Shown here in pieces: positions 1 to 9,212 of a stretch of DNA of 64,000 nt (its first letter is position 1; each line of letters starts with the position of its first letter). The notes beneath the pieces are model-generated. The model was not told where the DNA came from. It searched no databases and worked only from the letters and a program-made list of their open reading frames with translations. Source of the stretch: Wocania arenilitoris (lineage in GTDB: Bacteria > Bacteroidota > Bacteroidia > Flavobacteriales > Flavobacteriaceae); NCBI RefSeq assembly GCF_021728535.1, contig NZ_JAKKDU010000003.1, forward strand, positions 62,001 through 126,000, written 5' to 3'. Position numbers and translations under genes: made by a program.

Positions 1-2563
1 ACTTGTAAGGCGCGTATTGTTTTGTAAAGGCATCCATTGAGAAATCACCACCATTTTCAAATGCACGAACCAAAAATTGAGCATTTAGCATTCCTGGAGC
101 ATTTTTGCCAACATTTAATTTAGCGTTTATTTTTGCTAAACCATCAGCATCAACGTTGCCTTTAAAAACATTAATTTCTTCGGTATTAAATTTACGAGTA
201 GGGTCGTTAAAGATGTAATTTTTATAACCTTTAAAGCTGCTGTAAGACGGTGTGAATTTCGCTTTAATTTCTGCTTTTAAATTTTTTCCTGGCGAACCGT
301 GAAGCCATTTTACATCTAACCCCCCTTTTAGTGGCGCTGTATTTGTTAGGATGTCGTTTTCAAAATCTACTTTAATTTTTAATCGATTTGGCTTAACAGT
401 TTCAATTTTTAAACCTTTATAAAAGGTCGCACCACCAACCGAAACTTTAGCATTATAGTTTCCTGTTTTATCCTCTTGAGATGTTGGTACTGTGAATTTG
501 TAGAAATTATTAAGATGATCGGTAGCAACATTTTTATAAACTAATTTTCCATTTGGGTTTGTAATTTCCATTTTAACGGGATGCCCCTTGGGGAGTTTGT
601 TGTCAGTATCATTTAGCATAAAAGTTAAATGTAAGGTGTCACCTGGTCGCCAAACACCACGTTCGCCATAAACGTAACCTTTAAGTCCGCGTTGTAAACG
701 ATTTCCAGAAACATCAAACTTGCTTAGCGATAACGAATTGCCATCTTGAAGCTTCACGTAGGATGTGTTTTGTCCTTTAGAAACAATGGCAAAATTTGCA
801 TGCTTATTAGCATCTATTGTAATTAAACCTTGTTCGTCAGTGGTTCTGCTTGCTATTTCTTGTTGCTGAAAATTATAAAGCGTAACCTTTACACCGGCTT
901 CTGGATTTGTGTTTAAAATATTAGTTATCGCAAAATAATAGGAGTTGTTAGTGCCTCGTTTTGCAATAACACCAAGGTTTGAAGCGAGTAAGTTTTGAGA
1001 GACTATTTTGTGCTCGTTGTAATACGCATCATGACATGGGTTGTTTTCTTCTCGCCAATTATAATTGTAGTTTTTGTAGCGATATATTAAATTATCCCAA
1101 TACTGTTCTTCGCGTAAATCTTCATTCTCTAATGATATTTCGTCTAAATCATTTTCATAATAATCATCTTCGTAATATTCATCGTATTCATCATTTTCGG
1201 TGTTTTTAATATTTGTGTTAGCTTCGCAATCGAATAAAGAATAACTCTTATTGTAGCTTAATTCAATGCGGTAAATGGCTCCAGCATCAGCTTTAAAAAA
1301 CTTAGACAAATCTATGCTATACGCTTTCCACTTACCTGTATTTTCTTCTGCTGTTTGGAGTTGAATAGTTTGTTTTGCTATACGTCGCCCCACTTTTTTA
1401 ATGTCGTATCGGTTATTACTATTTAAATTATTGTCTTGTAAAAATTGAAGCACATTATCTTCAAAAATTTTAATAACCCTTACATTAACAGCACTTAAAT
1501 TAACAGCTTCAAAATTAAATTTTAATTCTTGAGAATTAGGTAAAATGGAGCCATTACTTATTAAACGCACTTGTGGTTTTAATTCTTCAAAAGCAATAAT
1601 TTCTGAAAACGGTTTCTTTAGTTTGTAATCATCGGTATTTTTTATGCCTTGAAAAATGGCTACCTGAATATTGCCCACTAATTTGCTGTCTGGGTATACT
1701 TTTAATATGTTTCCGTCTACAATATATTTTGGATTTTTAACCTTTTGAATAGTTACTAAGCCCTCAAAATTTTGTTGTTTTTTTAGGGGATCTGAGAAAT
1801 TAATTGATAGGTGTTGTTCTGGCGATTGAATAACATCAAGATTAATAATAGTAAAATTATTTATTCCAGGAATGTTAATGGTGTTTTCGCCTTTATTTGA
1901 TGTTTTTATGTGTTTTCCATTCCATTTTATATCAATTTTACTGTCTTCTATTTGTCGATTGATACTATCAATTTTAAATTCAAAATATTTTGAGTTTTTG
2001 TTGGCTTCGTTAAAAACAAGATTCAGGCTTTTGCCATTTTGAGATGCTTCAACTAAAGTTTTAGCATCATTAATTGATATTACATCAGCAGATTTTATAA
2101 CGCCCTCAAGATATTGCCACTTTTTGCTGTAAGATTGTAAATGATTTGTAACAACGTTAAAATTTGGTGTAATGGTTTTAAACTGAAACGTGTAATAGCT
2201 AAAACCATTAGGCATGTTTTTATAAATAGCTCCAAGCTTAACGGTAACGGTATATTCGGTATCAGGTTCTAAATGTTCATCTGGAGTAAAAAGTAAGGTG
2301 TGTTTATTAGCAATGGTTAGATTTCCTTGAACATGAGGTTTAATAGAAACAATTTCATCGGTAATTTCAGCACCCATTTCCCAGCCTTTAACATTGTTAA
2401 CTAGGTTAATTTGAATAGGGCTAGCAACTGATGTCATTCCCGAAGTGGTATAACTTATATAGTCTCTAAATTTGAAAAGATTATCGGTTTCTGTTACTTT
2501 CTTTTTACAGGAAGAAACTAGTGTAAGAATTAATACGGTGGCAAAAAACTTTTTAAATAACAT
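1..2563 (-). CDS. alpha-2-macroglobulin family lipoprotein, N-terminal part (runs off the window)
   Basis: An open frame enters from the left edge and is read leftwards from an ATG at 2563; about 854 residues are visible and the C-terminus is missing. The N-terminus is a lipoprotein signal (hydrophobic core, then SSC at residues 17-19, followed by lysines), so the mature protein is probably anchored by Cys19. A bacterial Ig-like region near residues 60-130 is followed by macroglobulin (MG) domains; an MG2-type motif with GVWRPGD lies near residue 640. An acidic Asp/Glu/Tyr-rich stretch lies near residues 450-480. Bacterial alpha-2-macroglobulins are envelope proteins thought to trap foreign proteases, often beside a peptidoglycan glycosyltransferase that would lie outside this window. 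Whether the thioester motif is present cannot be seen. The family call is firm; the role is inferred from the family. Confidence 0.85.
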   Translation of the reverse strand, partial: MLFKKFFATVLILTLVSSCKKKVTETDNLFKFRDYISYTTSGMTSVASPIQINLVNNVKGWEMGAEITDEIVSIKPHVQGNLTIANKHTLLFTPDEHLEPDTEYTVTVKLGAIYKNMPNGFSYYTFQFKTITPNFNVVTNHLQSYSKKWQYLEGVIKSADVISINDAKTLVEASQNGKSLNLVFNEANKNSKYFEFKIDSINRQIEDSKIDIKWNGKHIKTSNKGENTINIPGINNFTIINLDVIQSPEQHLSINFSDPLKKQQNFEGLVTIQKVKNPKYIVDGNILKVYPDSKLVGNIQVAIFQGIKNTDDYKLKKPFSEIIAFEELKPQVRLISNGSILPNSQELKFNFEAVNLSAVNVRVIKIFEDNVLQFLQDNNLNSNNRYDIKKVGRRIAKQTIQLQTAEENTGKWKAYSIDLSKFFKADAGAIYRIELSYNKSYSLFDCEANTNIKNTENDEYDEYYEDDYYENDLDEISLENEDLREEQYWDNLIYRYKNYNYNWREENNPCHDAYYNEHKIVSQNLLASNLGVIAKRGTNNSYYFAITNILNTNPEAGVKVTLYNFQQQEIASRTTDEQGLITIDANKHANFAIVSKGQNTSYVKLQDGNSLSLSKFDVSGNRLQRGLKGYVYGERGVWRPGDTLHLTFMLNDTDNKLPKGHPVKMEITNPNGKLVYKNVATDHLNNFYKFTVPTSQEDKTGNYNAKVSVGGATFYKGLKIETVKPNRLKIKVDFENDILTNTAPLKGGLDVKWLHGSPGKNLKAEIKAKFTPSYSSFKGYKNYIFNDPTRKFNTEEINVFKGNVDADGLAKINAKLNVGKNAPGMLNAQFLVRAFENGGDFSMDAFTKQYAPYK

Positions 2564-2887
2564 AGGCAGAGGTTTAAATGTACAAATTAATTAAAATAAC
2601 CGAAAGAATAGGTGTGGTATCGTTAAATAAATTACGTTATAAAAATGCCATTTAGTCTTTTCGATATGTTAAATAAGTCTTAAGATTATACTCAATAATT
2701 GAGACTAAATAGTATCAAACTAAAGTTAATTATTAAACCATTTTCAAGATTATTTCCAAATAAAATTATCGACAAAATACCGGTTTAATCGATAACAAGT
2801 ATTTTAAAATTAAATTTCATCGATCTATTATTGTTTTTTAGTCTGTGAAAGGAAGATATGTGTATAATTACACAAAATTAAATATTT
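2564..2887. other. divergent intergenic region with inverted repeats
   Basis: This 324-bp AT-rich spacer separates the divergent macroglobulin and CAP genes. It holds a 9-bp inverted repeat, ATTTAGTCT (2650-2658) and AGACTAAAT (2702-2710), enclosing a smaller palindrome CTCAATAATTGAG (2691-2703). A second dyad, TGTGTA-N4-TACACA (2859-2874), lies 13 bp before the CAP gene start. These could be operators or terminator-like structures. No ORF was recognised here. Confidence 0.4.
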
Positions 2888-3391
2888 ATGAAAACCTACT
2901 ATTATAAAGCATGTTTTATTTTCTTATGGTTTACGGTATTGTCTTGTATTGTTTCATGCTCTAAAGAAGACTCGTTAGAAGATATAGAAAAGCTTGAATC
3001 ACTTTCTGTAAGCGAAGAAATTCTTGAGCTACTAAATGTACATAGAGCTAGTATTGGTGAAGATCCCCTTGCTAAAAACGATTTAGCAACCCAGTTAGCT
3101 GAAGAACATACGCGTTATATGATAGCGCAAAATGATATTAGCCATGATAATTTTAATGAAAGATCTGACAGATTGTTTAATGAAGAAAATGCTACAAGAA
3201 CAGGAGAGAATGTTGCTTATGGTCAGCAATCTGCTAAATATGTTATGGAAGCTTGGATAAATAGTAGTAGTCATCGCACAAATATCGAAGGAGATTTTAC
3301 GCATATTGGCATTGCTGCTATAAAAAATAGTTCTGGGGTTTATTATTTTACACAGATTTTCTTGAAGAAAAAGACAGAAACAAATATTTAG
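2888..3391 (+). CDS. CAP-domain (SCP/PR-1-like) lipoprotein
   Basis: The product has 167 residues. A lipoprotein signal ends with the lipobox IVSC at residues 21-24, then charged residues. The rest is one CAP domain: a helix with LLNVHRASIG near residue 50, a His in EEHTRYM, ISHDNF near residue 95, the family motif GENVAYG near residue 115, and WINSSSHRTNI followed by HIGIA near residues 130-150. Bacterial CAP proteins are secreted or envelope-anchored; their biochemical activity is mostly unknown. The length fits a single-domain bacterial CAP protein. The gene converges with and overlaps by 3 bp the end of the decayed isoaspartyl peptidase on the other strand. Confidence 0.85.
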   Translation: MKTYYYKACFIFLWFTVLSCIVSCSKEDSLEDIEKLESLSVSEEILELLNVHRASIGEDPLAKNDLATQLAEEHTRYMIAQNDISHDNFNERSDRLFNEENATRTGENVAYGQQSAKYVMEAWINSSSHRTNIEGDFTHIGIAAIKNSSGVYYFTQIFLKKKTETNI

Positions 3392-4125
3392 TTTTTAAAA
3401 ACACCAATAGTTAATTCGCCTTTATCATTCATTGTAGCTCGGTACATACCCGCAGTGTTAAATTTGGCGACCATATATTTCCATTTTTATCAACAGCAAC
3501 AATCCCGCCATTGCCAACAAGTTAGTTTAGTTAATTTGTTTTGAATGACTTCTTTTGAAGCATCTTTAAGCGATATCCCCTTGTATTCCATTAGTGCAGA
3601 AATATCGGCGACCATTGCTCGAATAAAATATTCGCCCCAAACCAGTACTAGATACGGCACAAGTGTTGTTATTTGCATAAGTGCCAGCTCCAATTATTGG
3701 TTCATCGCCAATGCGCCCCCAGCGTTTGTTAGTCATGCCTCCACTAGAAATTCCTGCATTTAACGTTTTTCCATCCATAATAGAAGCATCATGTTCATTG
3801 GTTTCTTTATGAGTAAAAACAGCACCCTTACCTGCATTAAATAGGAGTGAATCTTCCATAACATTTATAGTTTTGGTAACAGCGTCTAAACTTGTACCGC
3901 CATCTTTTAAAACAGAATAACCCACTCTAATGGCTTTTTCTAATTTCTGCTTATAAGCAGCTTCCATTTCGTTAGACATGTTTTTTTCAAAATAGTTCCT
4001 GCTCCACTATGAATAATAATTGCAAATTACTGTTTAGAGTTTTCTTTTAGTAGTGCCTCGGCTTTATTTTCAATAGTATTACAAGCGCTAAAGATTAATA
4101 AAAAAGAAGTAGACAAAATTTTCAT
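3388..4125 (-). pseudogene. decayed isoaspartyl peptidase / plant-type L-asparaginase
   Basis: Fragments of one protein can be followed in order on the minus strand. A lipoprotein-like signal peptide starts at 4125 and an in-frame stop follows near residue 33. Next come [10 protein letters not shown], the N-terminal conserved motif, and a long piece from 3979 with the family signature [13 protein letters not shown]. The frame is then lost after CAVSSTG and resumes with [10 protein letters not shown]. The C-terminal tail FNTAGMYRA is in yet another frame and ends at 3388. The segment that normally carries the catalytic GTVG threonine is absent: DGKTLNAG runs straight into ISSGGMTNK, implying an internal deletion of roughly 90 codons. 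With a stop, a large deletion and several frameshifts, it cannot make an active Ntn-hydrolase. Confidence 0.85.
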
Positions 4126-4242
4126 AATAAAATAAGTCAAACAATTTTAAAGACTGTGCTTAATGTATAATTCTGAAATATAAAAACTATAAATTAGTAT
4201 ATTCGCAACAAATATGAATAATAATATTAAAAATATAAAGAC

Positions 4243-5796
4243 ATGAAAGTGGTAGCAACTGATTTTGGAATAAAAGAAGCCTTGAATGAGTTGGGGTTAA
4301 GTGCAATTAATGAAGGAACTTCAATAGGGTCAAATAATTTTTCTAATGGAGAAATTATTGAATCATATTCTCCTGTTGATGGAAAATTAATTGGAAAAGT
4401 AAAAACGACAACAAGAGCAGATTACGAAAGGGTAATGGATGCTGCAACAACAGCCTTTTTATCTTTCAGAGATATACCAGCTCCACAACGTGGAGAAATT
4501 GTGCGTCAATTTGGAAACAAATTAAGAGACTTAAAAGAACCATTAGGAAAATTAGTTTCATACGAGATGGGTAAGTCTTTACAAGAAGGATACGGAGAAG
4601 TTCAAGAAATGATTGACATTTGTGATTTTGCTGTTGGACTATCAAGACAATTAAACGGGCAAACCATTCCGTCGGAACGCCCTGGACATGTTATGCGAGA
4701 GCAATGGCATCCAATTGGCGTTGTTGGGATTATCTCTGCTTTTAACTTTCCAGTTGCAGTTTGGGCTTGGAATACAGCTTTAGCATGGATTTGCGGTGAT
4801 GTATGTGTATGGAAAGCTTCAGAAAAAGCTCCATTATGCTCTGTTGCTTGTCAAAACATTATAGCAGGAATTTTAAAAGAAAACAACTTGCCAGAAGGCA
4901 TTTCTTGTATTATTAATGGTAATTACAAAGTTGGTGAAATGATGACTACAGACCCTAGAATTCCTTTGGTTTCTGCAACAGGTTCTACAAGAATGGGACG
5001 ACTTGTTGGCACAACAGTAGCTGAGCGTTTTGGAAAATCGTTATTAGAGTTAGGAGGCAATAATGCCATAATAATTACACCAACTGCTGATTTAAAAGTA
5101 GTTGTTCCTGGTGCGGTATTTGGTGCTGTTGGAACTTGCGGACAACGTTGTACATCAACTAGAAGATTAATTATTCACGAATCGGTTTACGATAAAGTAA
5201 GAGATGCTATTGTTGGTGCTTATGGTCAATTAACTATTGGCAATCCTTTAGATGAAACCAATCATATAGGACCATTAATAGATAAAGATGCTGTAAACAC
5301 TTATTTGGCAGCTATTGAGAAGGCAAAAGCTGAAGGTGGAAACGTATTAGTTGAAGGCGGTGTTTTAGAAGGTGAAGGTTACGAATCTGGATGCTACGTA
5401 AAACCGGCTATTATTGAAGCTGAAAATCATTTTGAAATTGTTCAGCATGAAACTTTTGCACCTATTTTATACTTAATGAAATATTCTGGAGAGGTAGAAA
5501 ACGCCATTGCTATTCAAAACGGTGTTGCTCAAGGATTATCATCTTCAATTATGACTAACGAAATGAAAGAAGCAGAAAAATTCTTATCCTACGCTGGTTC
5601 AGATTGTGGAATTGCTAATGTAAATATAGGAACTTCTGGTGCCGAAATTGGTGGTGCTTTTGGAGGTGAAAAAGAAACTGGTGGCGGACGTGAATCGGGT
5701 TCTGATGCTTGGAAAATTTATATGCGCCGTCAAACTAATACGATTAACTATTCTGATGAATTGCCTTTAGCACAAGGGATTAAATTTGATTTGTAA
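4243..5796 (+). CDS. aldehyde dehydrogenase, ALDH7 type (alpha-aminoadipic semialdehyde / piperideine-6-carboxylate dehydrogenase-like)
   Basis: The 517-residue length and the N-terminal pattern match ALDH7 (antiquitin/AmaB) enzymes, which oxidise alpha-aminoadipic semialdehyde to 2-aminoadipate with NAD+ in lysine breakdown. The general base Glu269 sits in LLELGGNN and the catalytic Cys303 in GQRCTSTRR. The cofactor-site motif SAFNFPVAVWAWN and the C-terminal GGAFGGEKETGGGRESGSD are intact. It stands alone, with no other lysine-degradation gene nearby, so the exact substrate is inferred from the family. A TATATTCG at 4198-4205, one mismatch from the -7 box consensus, lies upstream. A hairpin follows the stop codon. 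Confidence 0.87.
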   Translation: MKVVATDFGIKEALNELGLSAINEGTSIGSNNFSNGEIIESYSPVDGKLIGKVKTTTRADYERVMDAATTAFLSFRDIPAPQRGEIVRQFGNKLRDLKEPLGKLVSYEMGKSLQEGYGEVQEMIDICDFAVGLSRQLNGQTIPSERPGHVMREQWHPIGVVGIISAFNFPVAVWAWNTALAWICGDVCVWKASEKAPLCSVACQNIIAGILKENNLPEGISCIINGNYKVGEMMTTDPRIPLVSATGSTRMGRLVGTTVAERFGKSLLELGGNNAIIITPTADLKVVVPGAVFGAVGTCGQRCTSTRRLIIHESVYDKVRDAIVGAYGQLTIGNPLDETNHIGPLIDKDAVNTYLAAIEKAKAEGGNVLVEGGVLEGEGYESGCYVKPAIIEAENHFEIVQHETFAPILYLMKYSGEVENAIAIQNGVAQGLSSSIMTNEMKEAEKFLSYAGSDCGIANVNIGTSGAEIGGAFGGEKETGGGRESGSDAWKIYMRRQTNTINYSDELPLAQGIKFDL

Positions 5797-5812
5797 AGAA
5801 CTTCGTATAAAA

Positions 5813-5858
5813 AAACCTTGTCTCAAATTCCAGAAATGTACTGGCAGAAACAAGGTTT
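5813..5858. terminator. hairpin after the ALDH gene
   Basis: AAACCTTGT (5813-5821) pairs with ACAAGGTTT (5850-5858); an inner CCAG/CTGG pair lies within the loop. It starts 16 bp after the ALDH stop codon. The following T-tract is weak, so it may be a terminator or an mRNA-stabilising stem. Confidence 0.5.
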
Positions 5859-5955
5859 ATATCTAAAAAGATTAATAGCAGTGCAAAAATGCTTATAATT
5901 AATAGTTTATGCAATAGGCGAAAGTTAAATTAACATTAATTTTATCAACAATAAA

Positions 5956-7089
5956 TTAACTGTATTTTACTTTTCTTAAAATTCGCAAAGCTTCTTTATA
6001 TAAGCTATATATTTCTTCACTGTAGTTTTTTAAGTAAGGCTTTGCTTCGTTAAGTTTATCTATAGCATCATGAAAAAGGTTTAGATAACAAATTAAATAG
6101 GTTACTGGTAAATTTTTTAAATCTTGCTCTTCATTTCTTGTAAAAGGAAGCCCTTTTTTTAATTTTTCTAAAATAGCATTATTAGCATTGTAAATATGAT
6201 GCAATACTTTTTTATCAAATTGAGGTGGCTCAAATAATAACTTGGTTTCAATATTATAGTTGGCATTGTCTTCAAAATAAATAATGGTTTCTTCTAAAGG
6301 GTAATATTTATTGGTGTTTTGAAGCCCTAGATTTACATATTCAATAATTTTAAAACTATCGTTATTAATAGCAATTGAAACTTCGTCTAAAGCTGAAAAA
6401 AACAATCGCACTTGTTCGTTAATCAATTCAATATCAACTCTGGAAAAAAAAGTTTCGTCTTTCACTGTTTTTTTTTGACCAGCCCAACACACCACAAAAT
6501 ATTCTTTAAAAACTTTGTACTGTGCATTGTAATCTTTACGGGTATTCATAAAATAAAAAACAGAATCAAGTGTGTGTTCAATATTGTTTTGGGCATGATT
6601 TTCAATGGCTTCAACAATTTTAGAATTGATGTCTTTTATTTCTACATCAAACACCTTAGGCATACTCATGCTACCATCTCTAAAAAACACTGAGCCACCA
6701 TAATATTTCCAAATGTTTTTTCGTAACGATGTTATTTTACCTGTTGGCCTTATAGTTACCAACCCAACTACTTTATCGTCTGGTAAATGCGGAAACGGAA
6801 TATTTTCGTATTGTACAATGGGTGGATGACTTAAATAGGCATTGATGAGGTTTTGAATTTTACTATCGTCAAAAAAATCGACACCAATAATGTTATTGTC
6901 TTCATCTTCAACTCCAATAACTATGTATGAGTTATTCTTTGGATTACTGTTTGAAAGTGCACAAATATGTTTTAAAAATTTAGCTTTTCCTTCTTTATGG
7001 CTAATATCTATTTTACGCTTTTTATCATAAAAACTATTCTCATCGTTATGAGCTAAAAGGTGTTTTATAAGTAAGCGTTTGTTAATCAT
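5956..7089 (-). CDS. AlbA_2 / Schlafen-like putative DNA-binding protein
   Basis: The N-terminal part (residues ~10-130) is an AlbA_2 domain as found in Schlafen-like proteins: EGKAKFLKHICALSN, then YIVIGVEDEDNNIIGVD, then a VTIRPTGKI strand. The C-terminal 250 residues are helical and unassigned; they look conserved in flavobacteria. I prefer the ATG at 7089 (MINKRLLIKHL). The frame extends 10 codons further to 7119, but that stretch reads through what looks like a degenerate REP-like repeat with ATTCCTGCG. AlbA_2 proteins are often annotated as ATP-binding or transcription-related, but function is not established. The SDR gene lies upstream in the same direction, 42 bp before this start, so the two may be cotranscribed. 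Confidence 0.7.
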   Translation of the reverse strand: MINKRLLIKHLLAHNDENSFYDKKRKIDISHKEGKAKFLKHICALSNSNPKNNSYIVIGVEDEDNNIIGVDFFDDSKIQNLINAYLSHPPIVQYENIPFPHLPDDKVVGLVTIRPTGKITSLRKNIWKYYGGSVFFRDGSMSMPKVFDVEIKDINSKIVEAIENHAQNNIEHTLDSVFYFMNTRKDYNAQYKVFKEYFVVCWAGQKKTVKDETFFSRVDIELINEQVRLFFSALDEVSIAINNDSFKIIEYVNLGLQNTNKYYPLEETIIYFEDNANYNIETKLLFEPPQFDKKVLHHIYNANNAILEKLKKGLPFTRNEEQDLKNLPVTYLICYLNLFHDAIDKLNEAKPYLKNYSEEIYSLYKEALRILRKVKYS

Positions 7090-7131
7090 AATTTTTATTC
7101 CTGCGAACAGAGAAATCAAATAAGGTTAAAA

Positions 7132-7884
7132 TTAAATTGTTTTCGTTACAATAGTTGAACTCGCCTGCGCAGTCGGAAACACTAACAAATCTGCAATATT
7201 CACATGTGGCGGACGCGAAATCGTAAAATAAATAATTTCTGCAATATCTTTTGCTTGTAAAGCTTTAAACCCTTTGTAAACATTATAGGCAATAGCATCA
7301 CCTTTAAAACGTACTTGCGAAAACTCGGTTTCAACCAACCCCGGGTTTATAGCACCAACTTTTATTCCAAACGGGTTTAAATCAATACGCATACCTTCAG
7401 TAATGGCTAAAACAGCATGTTTGCTGGCGCAATACACATTGCCTTTTGGGTAAACTTCTTTACCTGCAGACGAGCCAATATTGATAATGTGTCCCGATTG
7501 TCTTTCTGTCATTTGTGGAATAATAGCTTTACTAACATAAAGCACCCCCTTTACATTAATATCCATCATAGCATCCCAATCCTCAATACTTCCAGTTTGT
7601 ATTGGGTCTAATCCGTGAGCATTTCCTGCATTATTAATTAAAATGTCAATGTTTTTAAATTCTTTTGGAAGAGAAGTGATGCCTTTTAAAGTTTCATCTT
7701 TATCGCGTACATCAAAATTTAAAATATGCACATTACTTAACCGCTCTAAAGTTTTTTGTATAGTGTTTAAACGTTCTAATCGCCTTCCGCAAAGTACTAA
7801 ATTTATGCCTTTTTTTGCAAATTCGTATGCTGTAGCTTCTCCAATGCCACTTGTTGCTCCTGTTATTAGGGCTGTTTTTGTCAT
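7132..7884 (-). CDS. short-chain dehydrogenase/reductase, YdfG-like
   Basis: A classical SDR of 250 residues. The NADP-binding TGATSGIG motif is at residues 8-15 and the CGRR at 32-35 favours NADP(H). NNAG lies at residues 84-87 and the catalytic Ser139, Tyr151 and Lys155 are present (YCASK). The overall pattern resembles YdfG, the NADP-dependent 3-hydroxy acid (serine/allo-threonine) dehydrogenase. The substrate cannot be read from sequence. It is transcribed toward the AlbA_2 gene and away from the moxR operon. Confidence 0.85.
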   Translation of the reverse strand: MTKTALITGATSGIGEATAYEFAKKGINLVLCGRRLERLNTIQKTLERLSNVHILNFDVRDKDETLKGITSLPKEFKNIDILINNAGNAHGLDPIQTGSIEDWDAMMDINVKGVLYVSKAIIPQMTERQSGHIINIGSSAGKEVYPKGNVYCASKHAVLAITEGMRIDLNPFGIKVGAINPGLVETEFSQVRFKGDAIAYNVYKGFKALQAKDIAEIIYFTISRPPHVNIADLLVFPTAQASSTIVTKTI

Positions 7885-8007
7885 ATTCAGTAATTTATTT
7901 ATAAAAATACTTAAACATATTAAATAGTTTTTATTAAAAAAACGACATTTATTATAAACTTATCATAATTATACGCTAAACGTTACAACCATTATATTTC
8001 ACTCAAC

Positions 8008-8048
8008 TTTTAACCAATTTTTAACAGCTTTACAATAAAAATTTTAAC
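8008..8048 (+). promoter_or_regulatory. three TTTTAAC repeats upstream of the Bat operon promoter
   Basis: TTTTAAC occurs at 8008-8014, 8019-8025 and 8042-8048. The AAC cores are 11 and 23 bp apart, close to one and two helical turns, and the last copy ends just before the -33 element. This is the arrangement expected for an activator or repressor array; the region is AT-rich, so chance is possible. Confidence 0.3.
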
Positions 8049-8050
8049 AA

Positions 8051-8083
8051 TTTGCAATGCTTAAAATAAGAGTAGTATATTCG
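8051..8083 (+). promoter_or_regulatory. candidate Bacteroidota promoter of the moxR-Bat operon
   Basis: TTTG at 8051-8054 is separated by 21 bp from TATATTCG (8076-8083), one mismatch from the TAnnTTTG -7 consensus. It precedes the moxR start by 24 bp. Confidence 0.5.
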
Positions 8084-8107
8084 AGCTTTTAAAAACTAAA
8101 AAATATA

Positions 8108-9109
8108 ATGGAAGAGACAGGTACAATTGATATTAAAACAATTAACGAGAAGATTGAAAAGGAAAGCGCTTTTGTTGATTTATTGATGCTTGAAATGAAC
8201 AAAGTTATAGTAGGGCAAAAGCATATGGTAGAGCGTTTGCTTATTGGTTTGTTAGGACAAGGGCATATTTTACTTGAAGGTGTTCCTGGTTTAGCAAAAA
8301 CCTTGGCTATTAATACCTTGGCACAAGCTGTAGATGGGAGTTTTAGTAGAATACAATTTACTCCAGATTTATTACCAGCTGATGTTACAGGAACATTAAT
8401 TTACAACATGAAAGTGAATGACTTTTCAATTAAGAAAGGTCCAATTTTTGCCAATTTTGTGTTGGCTGATGAAATTAACAGAGCACCAGCAAAAGTACAA
8501 TCGGCTTTATTAGAAGCTATGCAAGAAAAGCAAGTAACCATTGGTGATGAAACTTTTATTCTGGACAAACCATTTTTGGTAATGGCAACCCAAAACCCAG
8601 TTGAGCAAGAAGGCACATATCCATTACCCGAAGCTCAGGTTGACCGTTTTATGCTAAAAACAGTTATTGATTACCCAAAATTAGACGAAGAGCAACTCAT
8701 TATGCGAGCTAATTTAAAAGGTGCTTGGGATAAAGTAAATCCTGTAGTTTCTGTGTCACAAATATTAAAAGCACAAGAGGTAGTTCGAGAAGTTTATATG
8801 GATGAAAAAATTGAAAAATACATCTTAGATATCATATTTGCTACACGTTACCCAGAAAAATATAAACTAGCCGATTTAAAACCATTAATTTCATTTGGTG
8901 CATCGCCTCGTGGTAGTATTAATTTAGCAACTGCTGCAAAATGTTTTGCGTTTATTAAGCGCCGTGGTTATGTAATACCAGAAGATGTTCGTGCTGTGGT
9001 TCAAGATGTTTTAAGGCACAGGATAGGGATTACTTACGAAGCTGAGGCTGAAAATGTAACTTCAGAAGACATCATCAACAAAATTGTAAACGAAATAGAA
9101 GTACCATAA
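8108..9109 (+). CDS. MoxR-family AAA+ ATPase, first gene of the Bat operon
   Basis: The product has 333 residues. Walker A is GVPGLAKT (58-65); Walker B with its extension is LADEINRAP (119-127); sensor 1 is the MATQNP segment near residue 160. MoxR ATPases act as chaperones for partner proteins with VWA (von Willebrand A) domains, commonly encoded next to them. Here the partners are the DUF58 protein and the two VWA proteins BatA and BatB immediately downstream. Start, length and domain content are typical. Confidence 0.92.
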   Translation: MEETGTIDIKTINEKIEKESAFVDLLMLEMNKVIVGQKHMVERLLIGLLGQGHILLEGVPGLAKTLAINTLAQAVDGSFSRIQFTPDLLPADVTGTLIYNMKVNDFSIKKGPIFANFVLADEINRAPAKVQSALLEAMQEKQVTIGDETFILDKPFLVMATQNPVEQEGTYPLPEAQVDRFMLKTVIDYPKLDEEQLIMRANLKGAWDKVNPVVSVSQILKAQEVVREVYMDEKIEKYILDIIFATRYPEKYKLADLKPLISFGASPRGSINLATAAKCFAFIKRRGYVIPEDVRAVVQDVLRHRIGITYEAEAENVTSEDIINKIVNEIEVP

Positions 9110-9212
9110 AACTAGTTCTCAGTATTCAGTGGCAGTTAAACAGTTTTTCTGATTACTAAAACTGAATATAATTTACTGCAAACTGAGACTGTAAATTGTT
9201 TACTAAAAGGGA
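9110..9212. repeat. degenerate CAGT-rich intergenic repeat between moxR and the DUF58 gene
   Basis: The gap contains repeated CAGT/ACTG words, such as TCTCAGTATTCAGT at its left end and AACTGAGACTG near its right end, giving an imperfect dyad. It looks like a worn copy of a short dispersed intergenic repeat rather than coding DNA. It separates two genes that are otherwise closely linked. Confidence 0.4.

Noticed and set aside
7417-7927. two ORFs antisense to the SDR gene
   Set aside because: They mirror conserved SDR codons and show no recognisable protein features.
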